Below, piece after piece: positions 7,897 to 14,430 of a stretch of 16,469 bases of DNA. Numbering within the stretch: the stretch's first letter is position 1; each line of letters starts with the position of its first letter. The position numbers and the translations under genes are program-made. Below the pieces are notes generated by a model. It did not search any database, was not told where the DNA came from, and saw nothing but the letters and a program-made list of their open reading frames with translations. The stretch is taken from the NCBI GenBank assembly GCA_011051475.1, contig DRLE01000167.1, positions 1 through 16,469 of the forward strand, read 5' to 3'. This DNA is from Gammaproteobacteria bacterium. Lineage in GTDB: Bacteria > Pseudomonadota > Gammaproteobacteria > SZUA-229.

Positions 7897-8379
7897 ATGA
7901 GGTGTCTTATGAAATCTTTATTGAAAGCTGCTGTACTATCTTCTGCGTTATGTTTTGCTCTGGCACCTGTCGCTGCCAGTGCTGGCTGGGGTGGTCCCTG
8001 GGATGACGACGGTTATGGCAATAACAACTGGAACAACAACTGGAATAACTATGGTAATGGTTATGGTGACGGTTCCGGCTCCGGTGACGGCGAATTTGAT
8101 GGTGGCATGAACTTCAGCATGAAGGGCAAGGGCCGCAGTAATGTTCGTGGTGACGGTTATAACTCCTACTATGGCAACAATGCCTGGGACAACCGTTATA
8201 ACAATGGTTACTACCGTGGTCGTCCATACTATGGTCCTGCTTACGGTCCTGGTCCCGGCTATGGCCCTGGTCCTGGTTACGGTCCTGGCCCGGGTTATGG
8301 CCCAGGTCCCGGTTATGGTCAGCCATACGGTGGTCCTGCTCCCCAGGGACAGGCACCGGCTCCTGCACAGGGTCAGTAG
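7897..8379 (+). CDS. Sulfur globule family protein (CV3/SgpC-like), exported
   Basis: A 160-residue product with a signal peptide (cleavage near ASA before GWGGPW). The mature part is extremely rich in Gly, Asn, Tyr, Trp and Pro: an Asn/Trp-rich block (NNNWNNNWNNYGNGYGDG), a central segment FDGGMNFSMKGKGR, a YYGNNAWDNRYNNGYYRG block, four exact GPGPGY repeats, and a Pro/Gln tail. This organisation resembles the CV3 class of structural proteins that coat periplasmic sulfur globules in Allochromatium and relatives; it is recognised by pattern, not alignment. There is no cysteine in the mature protein. Two starts are possible, ATG 7897 (gagggga 5 nt upstream) and ATG 7909 (gaggt 5 nt upstream, giving a cleaner signal peptide). 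Heavy use of GGT and AAC codons suggests high expression. Alternative: another Gly/Tyr-rich envelope or matrix protein. Confidence 0.65.
   Translation: MRCLMKSLLKAAVLSSALCFALAPVAASAGWGGPWDDDGYGNNNWNNNWNNYGNGYGDGSGSGDGEFDGGMNFSMKGKGRSNVRGDGYNSYYGNNAWDNRYNNGYYRGRPYYGPAYGPGPGYGPGPGYGPGPGYGPGPGYGQPYGGPAPQGQAPAPAQGQ
8245..8316 (+). repeat. Four 18-bp tandem units encoding GPGPGY
   Basis: Units at 8245, 8263, 8281 and 8299 encode the identical hexapeptide four times. All differences between units are synonymous third-position changes, so the peptide appears to be under selection rather than freshly duplicated. Confidence 0.9.
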
Positions 8380-8390
8380 CATCCTGAAAT

Positions 8391-8420
8391 AAAGCGGCGC
8401 CTGGTCGGCGCCGCTTTTTT
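8391..8420 (+). terminator. Intrinsic terminator of the sulfur-globule-like gene
   Basis: A perfect GC-rich 8-bp stem (gcggcgcc at 8394-8401, ggcgccgc at 8407-8414), 5-nt loop, six T residues after it and AAA before it. It lies 11 bases after the stop codon and 34 bases before the next start. Confidence 0.92.
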
Positions 8421-8454
8421 CTGTTTGTCGTACCGCGTTTTTCTGTTTGACGTT

Positions 8455-9264
8455 ATGAAGAAGTTACAGTCTTTTATACAGACGCTTATTTTAGTTTCCG
8501 GTTTTTTCCTCTTTTCCATGGCTCCGGCTTCAGCGGTGCAGGCTGCTTCCTTTACCGCCGATGCTATACAGATAAGGGGTGAAAACGTCAGCCAGGCAAA
8601 AATGTACTGGCTGGATGGCAATGTCCGTTTTGAGTATGTTGAAGACGGCGTGCCGATGGCACAGATATTTGATAACAGGAATCACAAAATTATCTGGTTA
8701 GACCTGAAAAATAAATACTATGTCGAACGTGACATGCCACCGAGCGAACAGCTCGTCAACGACAGCAAAAAGAAGAAAACCACTGATCCATGCAGGCAAT
8801 TTGCCGGTGCGGAATGCGTTTTTCTCAAAAAGACAAAAATCAATGGCCGCGACGCTGAGAAATGGCTGATCACGCTGGACAGGAACGGCGAGGATTACCA
8901 TATTTTTCAGTGGATAGACAGCCGCTATAAAAATATCCTGCGCCAGGAGAACAGTGACGGTTCCGGTCTCAGCGTTGATATTGAAGAAGACCAGACGGTC
9001 AATAACCGGCCTGTACGCAAGCTGACCATGCGCGCCTATAGCGCCAGCGGCGAGCAGCAGCAGGGCATTCAGTGGTATGACAATGAGCTGGATATTGTGG
9101 TCAGGCAACAGTACCAGGACGATGTCATTGATGAGTTGAAAAACATCAAGGTTGGCAAGGTCAGCAAGGATCTGTTTGCCGTGCCCGACGGTTTCACGCC
9201 GTTTGAAGCACCGGAAAACGCGCAAGCGACGGAAGAGGCGGCCAGTGCAGACAAAACCAGATAA
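8455..9264 (+). CDS. Exported LolA/DUF4412-like protein, unknown function
   Basis: A 269-residue product. The signal peptide is clear (cleavage near PASAVQA, residue 30). The mature start ASFTADAIQIRGENVSQAKMYWLDGNVRFEY and the following IFDNRNHKIIWLDLKNKYYVE have the strand pattern of the LolA-like fold seen in DUF4412 and outer-membrane-lipoprotein-sorting relatives, which bind acyl chains in a half-barrel. The family call is by pattern. C113 and C121 could form a disulfide. The C-terminus is Ala/Glu-rich. The ATG at 8455 is chosen because it opens a perfect signal peptide (MKKLQSF); there is no clear Shine-Dalgarno. It starts just after a strong terminator, so it needs read-through or a promoter inside the short gap. 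It may handle lipid or hydrophobic cargo in the periplasm; inference. Confidence 0.7.
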   Translation: MKKLQSFIQTLILVSGFFLFSMAPASAVQAASFTADAIQIRGENVSQAKMYWLDGNVRFEYVEDGVPMAQIFDNRNHKIIWLDLKNKYYVERDMPPSEQLVNDSKKKKTTDPCRQFAGAECVFLKKTKINGRDAEKWLITLDRNGEDYHIFQWIDSRYKNILRQENSDGSGLSVDIEEDQTVNNRPVRKLTMRAYSASGEQQQGIQWYDNELDIVVRQQYQDDVIDELKNIKVGKVSKDLFAVPDGFTPFEAPENAQATEEAASADKTR

Positions 9265-9277
9265 TCTCCTGGACTGT

Positions 9278-9307
9278 TTGATTTAAGTCATAACATATTG
9301 ATATAAA
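9278..9307 (+). promoter_or_regulatory. Candidate sigma70 promoter of the ParA-GTPase operon
   Basis: TTGATT (9278-9283, 4/6) and TATAAA (9302-9307, 5/6) are separated by 18 nt in an AT-rich stretch. The expected transcript start is near 9314, about 33 bases before ATG 9347. aggcgg at 9335-9340 is a suitable ribosome site for that start. Confidence 0.55.
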
Positions 9308-9346
9308 GGCGATAAGATTATTGATTGAAATAATAGGCGGACATCT

Positions 9347-9976
9347 ATGTTAACAGTTGTTGGAAACCTGAAAGGCGGCACCGGCAAGAGCACGGTTGCC
9401 TTTAACCTGGCGGTCTGGCTGGCCTATGACAAGGCGGGTGTCAGAGCGTTTGATCTTGATCCGCAGTGCACCCTGGTGGATGTCTGTGAGGTGCGCGAGG
9501 AGGACGGCTTCGAGCCGAGGTTCGATGTCTCCACCAGTGTTGAAGAGCTTGAGGCTCTGGCTCTGGACAGAAAAAACCGGCAGCCGATCATTGTTGATAT
9601 GAGTGCAACCAATATGCCGGCAATGGAGAAGGCCCTGTCACTGGCCGACCGCGTGCTGATTCCTGTACAGCCAAGCCAGGCTGACATCTGGTCGACACAG
9701 CGTTTTCTGAAAATCGTCAATGAGCATATCAGCAGGGAGAAACCGCCGGAAGTGCTTGGTTTTATCAACCGCGCCGATACCCATATCGGCATTCGTGAAA
9801 CCGATGAGGCCGAGCAGGCGCTGGAGATGCTGCAGGGCATCAAGGCACTGGGCCTGCGCCTGTACCAGCGCACGGCTTACCGGCGCTCGTTCAGTGAAGG
9901 ACTGGGCGTGTTCGAACTGGACCCGATGGGCAAGGCGTCCAGGGAAATGAAAAAACTGGCCACCATGCTTGACTAA
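9347..9976 (+). CDS. Orphan ParA/MinD-family ATPase
   Basis: A 209-residue deviant-Walker ATPase. P-loop KGGTGKST at residues 9-16 includes the signature lysine K9 and K14. The A' region is FDLDPQ (D36, D38), Walker B is PIIVDMSAT (D84), and the switch-like stretch DRVLIPVQPSQADIW and C-terminal FSEGLGVFELDP are typical of the family. It has no N-terminal helix-turn-helix and no MinD membrane-targeting helix, so its size matches type Ib ParA and cargo-positioning ParAs such as McdA. These proteins dimerise on ATP, bind DNA nonspecifically and move plasmids, carboxysomes or chemotaxis arrays when a partner stimulates hydrolysis. No parB-like gene or obvious parS site is nearby, so chromosome or plasmid partition is unlikely. 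As first gene of the five-gene operon, it more likely positions a protein or membrane cargo. Confidence 0.92.
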   Translation: MLTVVGNLKGGTGKSTVAFNLAVWLAYDKAGVRAFDLDPQCTLVDVCEVREEDGFEPRFDVSTSVEELEALALDRKNRQPIIVDMSATNMPAMEKALSLADRVLIPVQPSQADIWSTQRFLKIVNEHISREKPPEVLGFINRADTHIGIRETDEAEQALEMLQGIKALGLRLYQRTAYRRSFSEGLGVFELDPMGKASREMKKLATMLD

Positions 9977-10042
9977 TGGTGTGGACTGCCACGTGTCAGG
10001 CTGATCGCGAGGCATAATTGAGGGCAATATTTCGAGGTAGCT

Positions 10043-11011
10043 ATGAAAATTATTCGTTGGTTATTAAGTCATTTTTTTCTGATTCTTCTGGTCGTGGTTG
10101 TGATTTACGGCTATATGTTCTGGGGCAACCTGGCGGGTGAAGACACGCCTGCGGGCAAGGCCATCGCCTACCTTTCCAGCGAGTTTGACGAAGTCAGGGA
10201 ATTCGTCGAAGCGGTCAAGGCCAAAAACAATATCGCTACGACTGAAGCACCGGTGGCGCAGGCCACAGCTGAGGCCGTCGAGCCAGTCGTCAACGAACCT
10301 GTCGCCAGCGAGGCTGTAGCGCCCGAGCCGGCTGAAAACGTACCGGCTGCTGAAGAGCCTTCCGGCACTGAAGAAGCTGCACCGGTAGTGGCATCTGACC
10401 AGGCGTCTGGCGACAATGAAACGGCCGGAGCCAGAATTGAAGTACCACCCGCCAGTGTCAGCTATCAGTACCGCGAGGTCCAGGTAATGCAGGATTCCAG
10501 CGGTCATATGGAAATGAAAGAAACGGTTGTCGCCGATGCTGCGCCGGCAGAGGATATCACGACCACAGCCGGGAATACCGGCGTGCCGGCAGGCAGTGGG
10601 GCGGAAAAGCCTGAGGACAGTTTTGTTCCCCCGGAAACCGTTGCGCAGTTGAACAATGTTAACAGCAAGGGGCAGATTATTGATCCGTCCAGACAGTCAG
10701 ACGAGCTTCGCAAGACCTGGATTGCGGCCAGAAAGTCTTTCTACCGGCGTGATTACAAGCAGTCTGAAGAAAACTATCAGAAAATTATCGACAGCACAGA
10801 GGACAATTTTGATGCCTACGGCGAACTTGGCAATGTCTACTTCAACCAGGGCAAGAGAGAACAGGCTGCAGCAGCCTATTTTGAGGCGGCATCGATTCTG
10901 GTGCGCAAGGGCCAGGTGCAGCGAGCAAGAAGTCTGACCGGGCTGCTGCGTCACCTGGACAGGCAGAAAGCTGTTGAACTGCAAAAGCTGATTGAATCGG
11001 CCGCATCCTGA
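10043..11011 (+). CDS. Membrane-anchored TPR protein, probably periplasmic
   Basis: A 322-residue product in three parts. A short basic N-terminus and one membrane helix (about residues 7-26, LLSHFFLILLVVVVIYGYMF) point to an N-in, C-out topology. A long acidic Ala/Pro/Glu/Val-rich linker (about 60-220) looks disordered. A C-terminal helical module (about 222-306) contains two TPR-like repeats, around ARKSFYRRDYKQSEENYQKI and AYGELGNVYFNQGKREQAAA, plus a further helix pair. TPRs bind proteins, so this is a likely tether reaching across part of the periplasm. gaggt precedes ATG 10043 by 5 nt. It starts 66 bases after the ParA-like gene and ends 10 bases before the DUF302 gene, so it is in the same operon. 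The TPR call is from pattern; the partner is unknown. Confidence 0.82.
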   Translation: MKIIRWLLSHFFLILLVVVVIYGYMFWGNLAGEDTPAGKAIAYLSSEFDEVREFVEAVKAKNNIATTEAPVAQATAEAVEPVVNEPVASEAVAPEPAENVPAAEEPSGTEEAAPVVASDQASGDNETAGARIEVPPASVSYQYREVQVMQDSSGHMEMKETVVADAAPAEDITTTAGNTGVPAGSGAEKPEDSFVPPETVAQLNNVNSKGQIIDPSRQSDELRKTWIAARKSFYRRDYKQSEENYQKIIDSTEDNFDAYGELGNVYFNQGKREQAAAAYFEAASILVRKGQVQRARSLTGLLRHLDRQKAVELQKLIESAAS

Positions 11012-11021
11012 GGAATTATTT

Positions 11022-11612
11022 ATGTTTTATGCACTGCGAAACCTGTTTGCACTGATCGGCTTTCTGGCCGTTGTCGTGGCGATTGTCCTGGGCGTGAAGA
11101 TGGCGCCGATGAAACAGGCTTTCGACGGCTTCGATGAAAGGGCTATGTCGGTTTATTCCGACATGGTGGAAAAACTGCTGGAAACCGGTAACAGCGCCGA
11201 GGCCACGGTATGGAAAGTTCCGGTCAATGACGACCTCAGCGCCGAAGATGTCGAAGAGACCATGCGTTTTGTCGCCAATGAGCACAATATCAAGAACGTT
11301 GGCGAGCTGCCTCTGTCCAAACAGGTAGAGGCCATGACCGGCAAGAAATCACGCTACCTGAAAATCTTCATGTTCTGCAATGCCCTGACCGCAGCACAGA
11401 TGCTGGAGTACAGCGATGCCTATTCCGCCTATCTGCCGTGCCGGATCAGCCTGGTGGAAGACAAGCAGGGCAAACTGTGGCTGTACTCACTGAACATGGA
11501 CGCCATGATCTATGGCGGTACGCCATTACCTCCGGCCCTGAAAGAGGAAGCCGAAAGTGTGAAGGCAATTATCCTGGATATTATGAAACGAGGCGCTGAA
11601 GGCGACTTTTAA
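11022..11612 (+). CDS. Membrane-anchored DUF302 protein
   Basis: A 196-residue product with one N-terminal membrane helix (about residues 6-25, NLFALIGFLAVVVAIVLGV) and a soluble domain, probably periplasmic. The C-terminal part has the DUF302 pattern: F-C-N-A (C119), then LPCRISLVED (C140), then a strand pair around GKLWLYSLNMDAMI. DUF302 has no settled biochemical role; it is frequent in sulfur oxidisers, some copies near sulfur-oxidation genes. The two cysteines could form a disulfide or bind a ligand. The start is ATG 11022, with AGGA at 11011-11014, 7 nt upstream; a longer reading from a TTG would overlap the previous gene and gives no better signal. It is separated from the TPR gene by 10 bases and from the next by 1, so translation is probably coupled. 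Confidence 0.8.
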   Translation: MFYALRNLFALIGFLAVVVAIVLGVKMAPMKQAFDGFDERAMSVYSDMVEKLLETGNSAEATVWKVPVNDDLSAEDVEETMRFVANEHNIKNVGELPLSKQVEAMTGKKSRYLKIFMFCNALTAAQMLEYSDAYSAYLPCRISLVEDKQGKLWLYSLNMDAMIYGGTPLPPALKEEAESVKAIILDIMKRGAEGDF

Positions 11613-11613
11613 G

Positions 11614-12693
11614 ATGACAGAAAAGAAAACCAGTGCCGAGGCGCCCGAGAAAAAAAAGGCCGCCAAAGCCGCTGCCAGCAAGACAGGCAGAAAGAAAAAA
11701 ACCGAGACCAGTGCCAGTGACAGCAGTACCGTTGATGTCAAGGCTGTCGAGGTTCTGGAAAAAGCCGCGGCATCAAAAGAATCCGATCTCAAGTCGGCCG
11801 CCAGAAAAATAAGTGAGCTTGACAAGCAGCGGGCGGATGCGTCGGTTCGCTCAAAAGAAAAAAGTGAAGACCTGAAAGCCCGTGCGCATGAAGCCAGGAA
11901 ACGCGCGCAGCAGAAAATCCTGGAAAAATCCTTTGTCAGCGACCCGCCGGAAGACCCGCTGGAGCGTCTGGCCAATACTTTCGACAACAGCGCGCGACGC
12001 TGGGAGATGGTGGTTTATCCCTCGTTGTTCGCTTTCGTCCTGCTCGCCGGTTATGGTTTTTTCCTGATTTACCGTCTGACCCACGATATTGCCACGCTGT
12101 CACAGTCGGTAACGCACATGGCGGTTATCGTTTCCGATGCCATGCCGCGCATGACCCGTGATCTCAACACCATGACCGACAGCATGGACAATATGACCGG
12201 TAATATCGCGGGCATGACGCAGGAAGTCGAGTCCATGTCCGGGCAGATGACCAGCCTGACACCGATGAGCAAGAACATTCAGAGCATGACGCACAATATC
12301 GGCAGCATGAACCGTTCGGTATATGGCATGCAGCGCGATATGCACGGCATGAACCGTACGGTTTCCAGTGGTCCCTTTGGCATGATGAACGACATGCTGC
12401 CCTTCAGTTCAAGCACCAATGTGCCACCGCCGGTTCCACCGTCGCCCGTGTGGCCGGCCTATGGCAACCCGCAACCCTATAATTACTATCGTCCGCTACC
12501 GCAGCCGGTACCGCAGGCCGCACCTGGAACTGCAGCCAGGCCGGCACAGGGCGTGGCGAGTAAAACGACCAGTCCGGTGAACACCCCTCTGGGGAAAAAA
12601 ACACAGCCGGCCGAGTCACGCAATGTTATCCGTCCCCCCGGTACCGGTTCTGTTTCAGAAAAACAGCCGGCGCCGGTCACGCAAAGGAAGTAA
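11614..12693 (+). CDS. Bitopic coiled-coil protein with Lys-rich N-terminus and Met-led heptads
   Basis: I recognise no family. The 359-residue product has four zones. Residues 1-30 are Lys/Ala-rich (KKKAAKAAASKTGRKKK). Residues 45-129 are charged and helical. One membrane helix lies at about 133-155 (PSLFAFVLLAGYGFFLIY). Then come ten heptads, each opening with Met (M180, 187, 194, 201, 208, 218, 225, 232, 239, 246), with L, M, I or V four residues later. A three-residue insertion (LTP, 215-217) shifts the register once. The C-terminal third is Pro/Tyr-rich (PVWPAYGNPQPYNYYRPLP). Charge bias puts the basic N-terminus in the cytoplasm and the coiled coil and tail in the periplasm. It starts 1 base after the DUF302 stop and ends 3 bases before the GTPase gene. 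The basic N-terminus is a candidate ParA activator; inference. Confidence 0.8.
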   Translation: MTEKKTSAEAPEKKKAAKAAASKTGRKKKTETSASDSSTVDVKAVEVLEKAAASKESDLKSAARKISELDKQRADASVRSKEKSEDLKARAHEARKRAQQKILEKSFVSDPPEDPLERLANTFDNSARRWEMVVYPSLFAFVLLAGYGFFLIYRLTHDIATLSQSVTHMAVIVSDAMPRMTRDLNTMTDSMDNMTGNIAGMTQEVESMSGQMTSLTPMSKNIQSMTHNIGSMNRSVYGMQRDMHGMNRTVSSGPFGMMNDMLPFSSSTNVPPPVPPSPVWPAYGNPQPYNYYRPLPQPVPQAAPGTAARPAQGVASKTTSPVNTPLGKKTQPAESRNVIRPPGTGSVSEKQPAPVTQRK

Positions 12694-12696
12694 GCC

Positions 12697-14256
12697 ATGT
12701 TGAACCGGCCTGACAAGTCCATTCGGGAACGCCTGAGCAAGCTCGAGACCCACCTGAACAACGAAAACCCGCTGTTGCTGGACATTGTTTCGCGCTTTCG
12801 CAAACTCGATACCGTCGCCTATAAAATGGGCCTGCTCGATACCAGCGAGTCCTACGCCACCAGCATTCCCTGGTGGCCGCTGGTTTCGGTACTGGGGACA
12901 TTCTCGGCCGGCAAGTCCTCCTTCATCAATAATTTTCTCGGTGACAAGCTGCAGCTTACCGGTAACCAGGCGGTAGATGACAAGTTTACGGTTATAACCT
13001 ACAGCCCCAGCGAAGATCACCGCGTCCTGCCCGGCATCGCCCTGAACGCCGACCCGCGTTTTCCTTTCTACCAGATGAGCGAGGAAATCGACAAGGTAAC
13101 CAGCGGGGAAGGGCGCCGCATAGATGCCTATCTGCAGATGAAAACCTCCAGCTCGGAAAAACTCTGCGGCAAGATCTTTATCGACTCACCCGGTTTTGAT
13201 GCCGACGAGCAGCGTAATGCCATTCTCAGGCTGACCGATCACATTGTCGACCTGTCCGACCTGGTGCTGGTGTTCTTTGACGCGCGCCACCCCGAGCCGG
13301 GCGCCATGCAGGACACCCTGGATCACCTGGTGGGCAATACCATCAACCGCAGTGATTCGGAAAAATTTCTTTATATTCTTAACCAGATTGATACCGCCGC
13401 GCAGGAAGACAACCCTGAAGCGGTCGTGGCCGCCTGGCAGCGCGCGCTGGCGGCCAAGGGTCTGACCGCCGGGCGTTTCTATACCATCTACAACGCTGAC
13501 GTTGCCGTGCCTATCGAGGATGAGGCCGTGCGCAAGCGTTTTGAAAGCAAGTGCGCCCAGGACAAGGAAGCCATCTACGAGCGTATTCACCAGGTTGAGG
13601 TCGAGCGCTCCTACCGTATTGTTGGCGCCCTGCAGACCATAGCCGGTGATATCGAGAAGCAGGTGGTGCCCGCGGTCAGGGAAGCCATGCGCCGGTGGTT
13701 GAAGCTGGTACTGGCTCTTGATGGTGTTGCCTTTGGCGTAATTATTGCCCTGATGTTTATTCTCAGCAAGTGGTTCGATGTCTGGTCGCTGTTTTCCTAT
13801 GACTTTACCGATGCGCTGATCAGTTCATCCATCAAGCTTGGTGTTGTCATTGCCGGTGCCGTGTTTACGCACTTTTCCATCCGTCGTCTGGTCGCCAGGC
13901 ATATCGCCGCCAGGATGAATGCCATGGTGAAAATCGAGAAGGATGTCTATGGCAAGGACTACGAAGTCAAGGTTGCCAGTCTGGCCGGTGATATCCGCAA
14001 GGCTTTCCTCAAGAATACGCAGGTACTGCGCAGTATCTTTCGTCCGGTGCCGGTGGGCTGGTCAATGCGCTCCAGGCGTGTGCTGGCCGAAGTCAGCAGC
14101 GATGCCTCTGAATTTATCCAGACCATGAATGATCGCTATACCCGCCCGTCGGGGCAGGAACCAAAGCTGGAAGAGACCGCGCCGGAAACGGCAGAGCCTT
14201 CAACGTCAGAGGGCTCGGATAGCGTGGAAAATCTTGCCGCAAACGAGCGCGAATAG
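12697..14256 (+). CDS. EHD/dynamin-like GTPase with C-terminal membrane hairpin
   Basis: A 519-residue membrane GTPase of the dynamin superfamily. G1 is GTFSAGKSS (67-75), G3 is DSPG (163-166) and G4 is NQID (229-232). The region around G2 reads AVDDKF (92-97), where EHD proteins have PTTDRF, so the usual Thr is missing; T98 follows. Other EHD-like stretches are VLPGIALNADPRFPF and DLVLVFFDARH. EHD ATPases and dynamins assemble on membranes and bend, cut or fuse them. Unlike EHDs it has two hydrophobic segments (about 337-357 and 379-395) separated by a short loop, as in membrane-anchored bacterial dynamin-like and mitofusin-type proteins. No EH domain is present. The acidic C-terminus (about 485-519) looks disordered. 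Start ATG 12697 follows aaaggaag (12683-12690), 6 nt upstream. It is the last gene of the operon. Nucleotide preference (GTP or ATP) is not certain. Confidence 0.88.
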   Translation: MLNRPDKSIRERLSKLETHLNNENPLLLDIVSRFRKLDTVAYKMGLLDTSESYATSIPWWPLVSVLGTFSAGKSSFINNFLGDKLQLTGNQAVDDKFTVITYSPSEDHRVLPGIALNADPRFPFYQMSEEIDKVTSGEGRRIDAYLQMKTSSSEKLCGKIFIDSPGFDADEQRNAILRLTDHIVDLSDLVLVFFDARHPEPGAMQDTLDHLVGNTINRSDSEKFLYILNQIDTAAQEDNPEAVVAAWQRALAAKGLTAGRFYTIYNADVAVPIEDEAVRKRFESKCAQDKEAIYERIHQVEVERSYRIVGALQTIAGDIEKQVVPAVREAMRRWLKLVLALDGVAFGVIIALMFILSKWFDVWSLFSYDFTDALISSSIKLGVVIAGAVFTHFSIRRLVARHIAARMNAMVKIEKDVYGKDYEVKVASLAGDIRKAFLKNTQVLRSIFRPVPVGWSMRSRRVLAEVSSDASEFIQTMNDRYTRPSGQEPKLEETAPETAEPSTSEGSDSVENLAANERE

Positions 14257-14383
14257 AAGCATTACAGGCGAGGGTCCGCCAATAACGCAAAAGACGCAAA
14301 GTTAAAAACTTGTTTGTTTTCTTCGTGTTTATTGTCCCACGTCCGGGTTGGGTTAAAACCCTCGCCTTCAGGCGAAGGCTTCT
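14255..14383. repeat. Imperfect long-range inverted repeat, MITE-like
   Basis: AGAAGC (14255-14260) and AGGCGAGGGT (14266-14275) are mirrored by ACCCTCGCCT (14358-14367) and GCTTCT (14378-14383). Internal smaller hairpins exist, for example tcgcct/aggcga at 14362-14375. The interior carries the cgcaaa motif and an AT-rich stretch and has no coding capacity. The left end touches the GTPase stop codon. It may be a remnant miniature element or a bidirectional RNA structure between convergent genes. Confidence 0.5.
14284..14301 (+). repeat. Dispersed cgcaaa motif, 9-bp period, copy 1
   Basis: Two cgcaaa cores 9 bp apart (14286 and 14295) form an 18-base string that matches 15499-15516 at 16 of 18 positions. 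Confidence 0.7.
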
Positions 14384-14430
14384 GCATAATATGTTAGCCG
14401 GGATGTAAAATAGCACCAATGAATCCCGAT

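Noticed and set aside
8245..8316. Short regular repeats resembling a CRISPR array
   Set aside because: Units are directly adjacent with no spacers and lie in frame within a coding sequence.
8425..8454. TTG-initiated extension of the LolA-like gene
   Set aside because: ATG 8455 begins a textbook signal peptide, while the extension would start right after the terminator T-run and disturb it.
9265..9346. parS-like centromere site next to the ParA-like gene
   Set aside because: No 14-16 bp parS-type palindrome is visible, only a promoter-like AT-rich stretch.
10992..11021. TTG-initiated extension of the DUF302 gene overlapping the TPR gene
   Set aside because: ATG 11022 has AGGA at good spacing and begins directly before the membrane helix; the extension is polar and overlaps the upstream stop.
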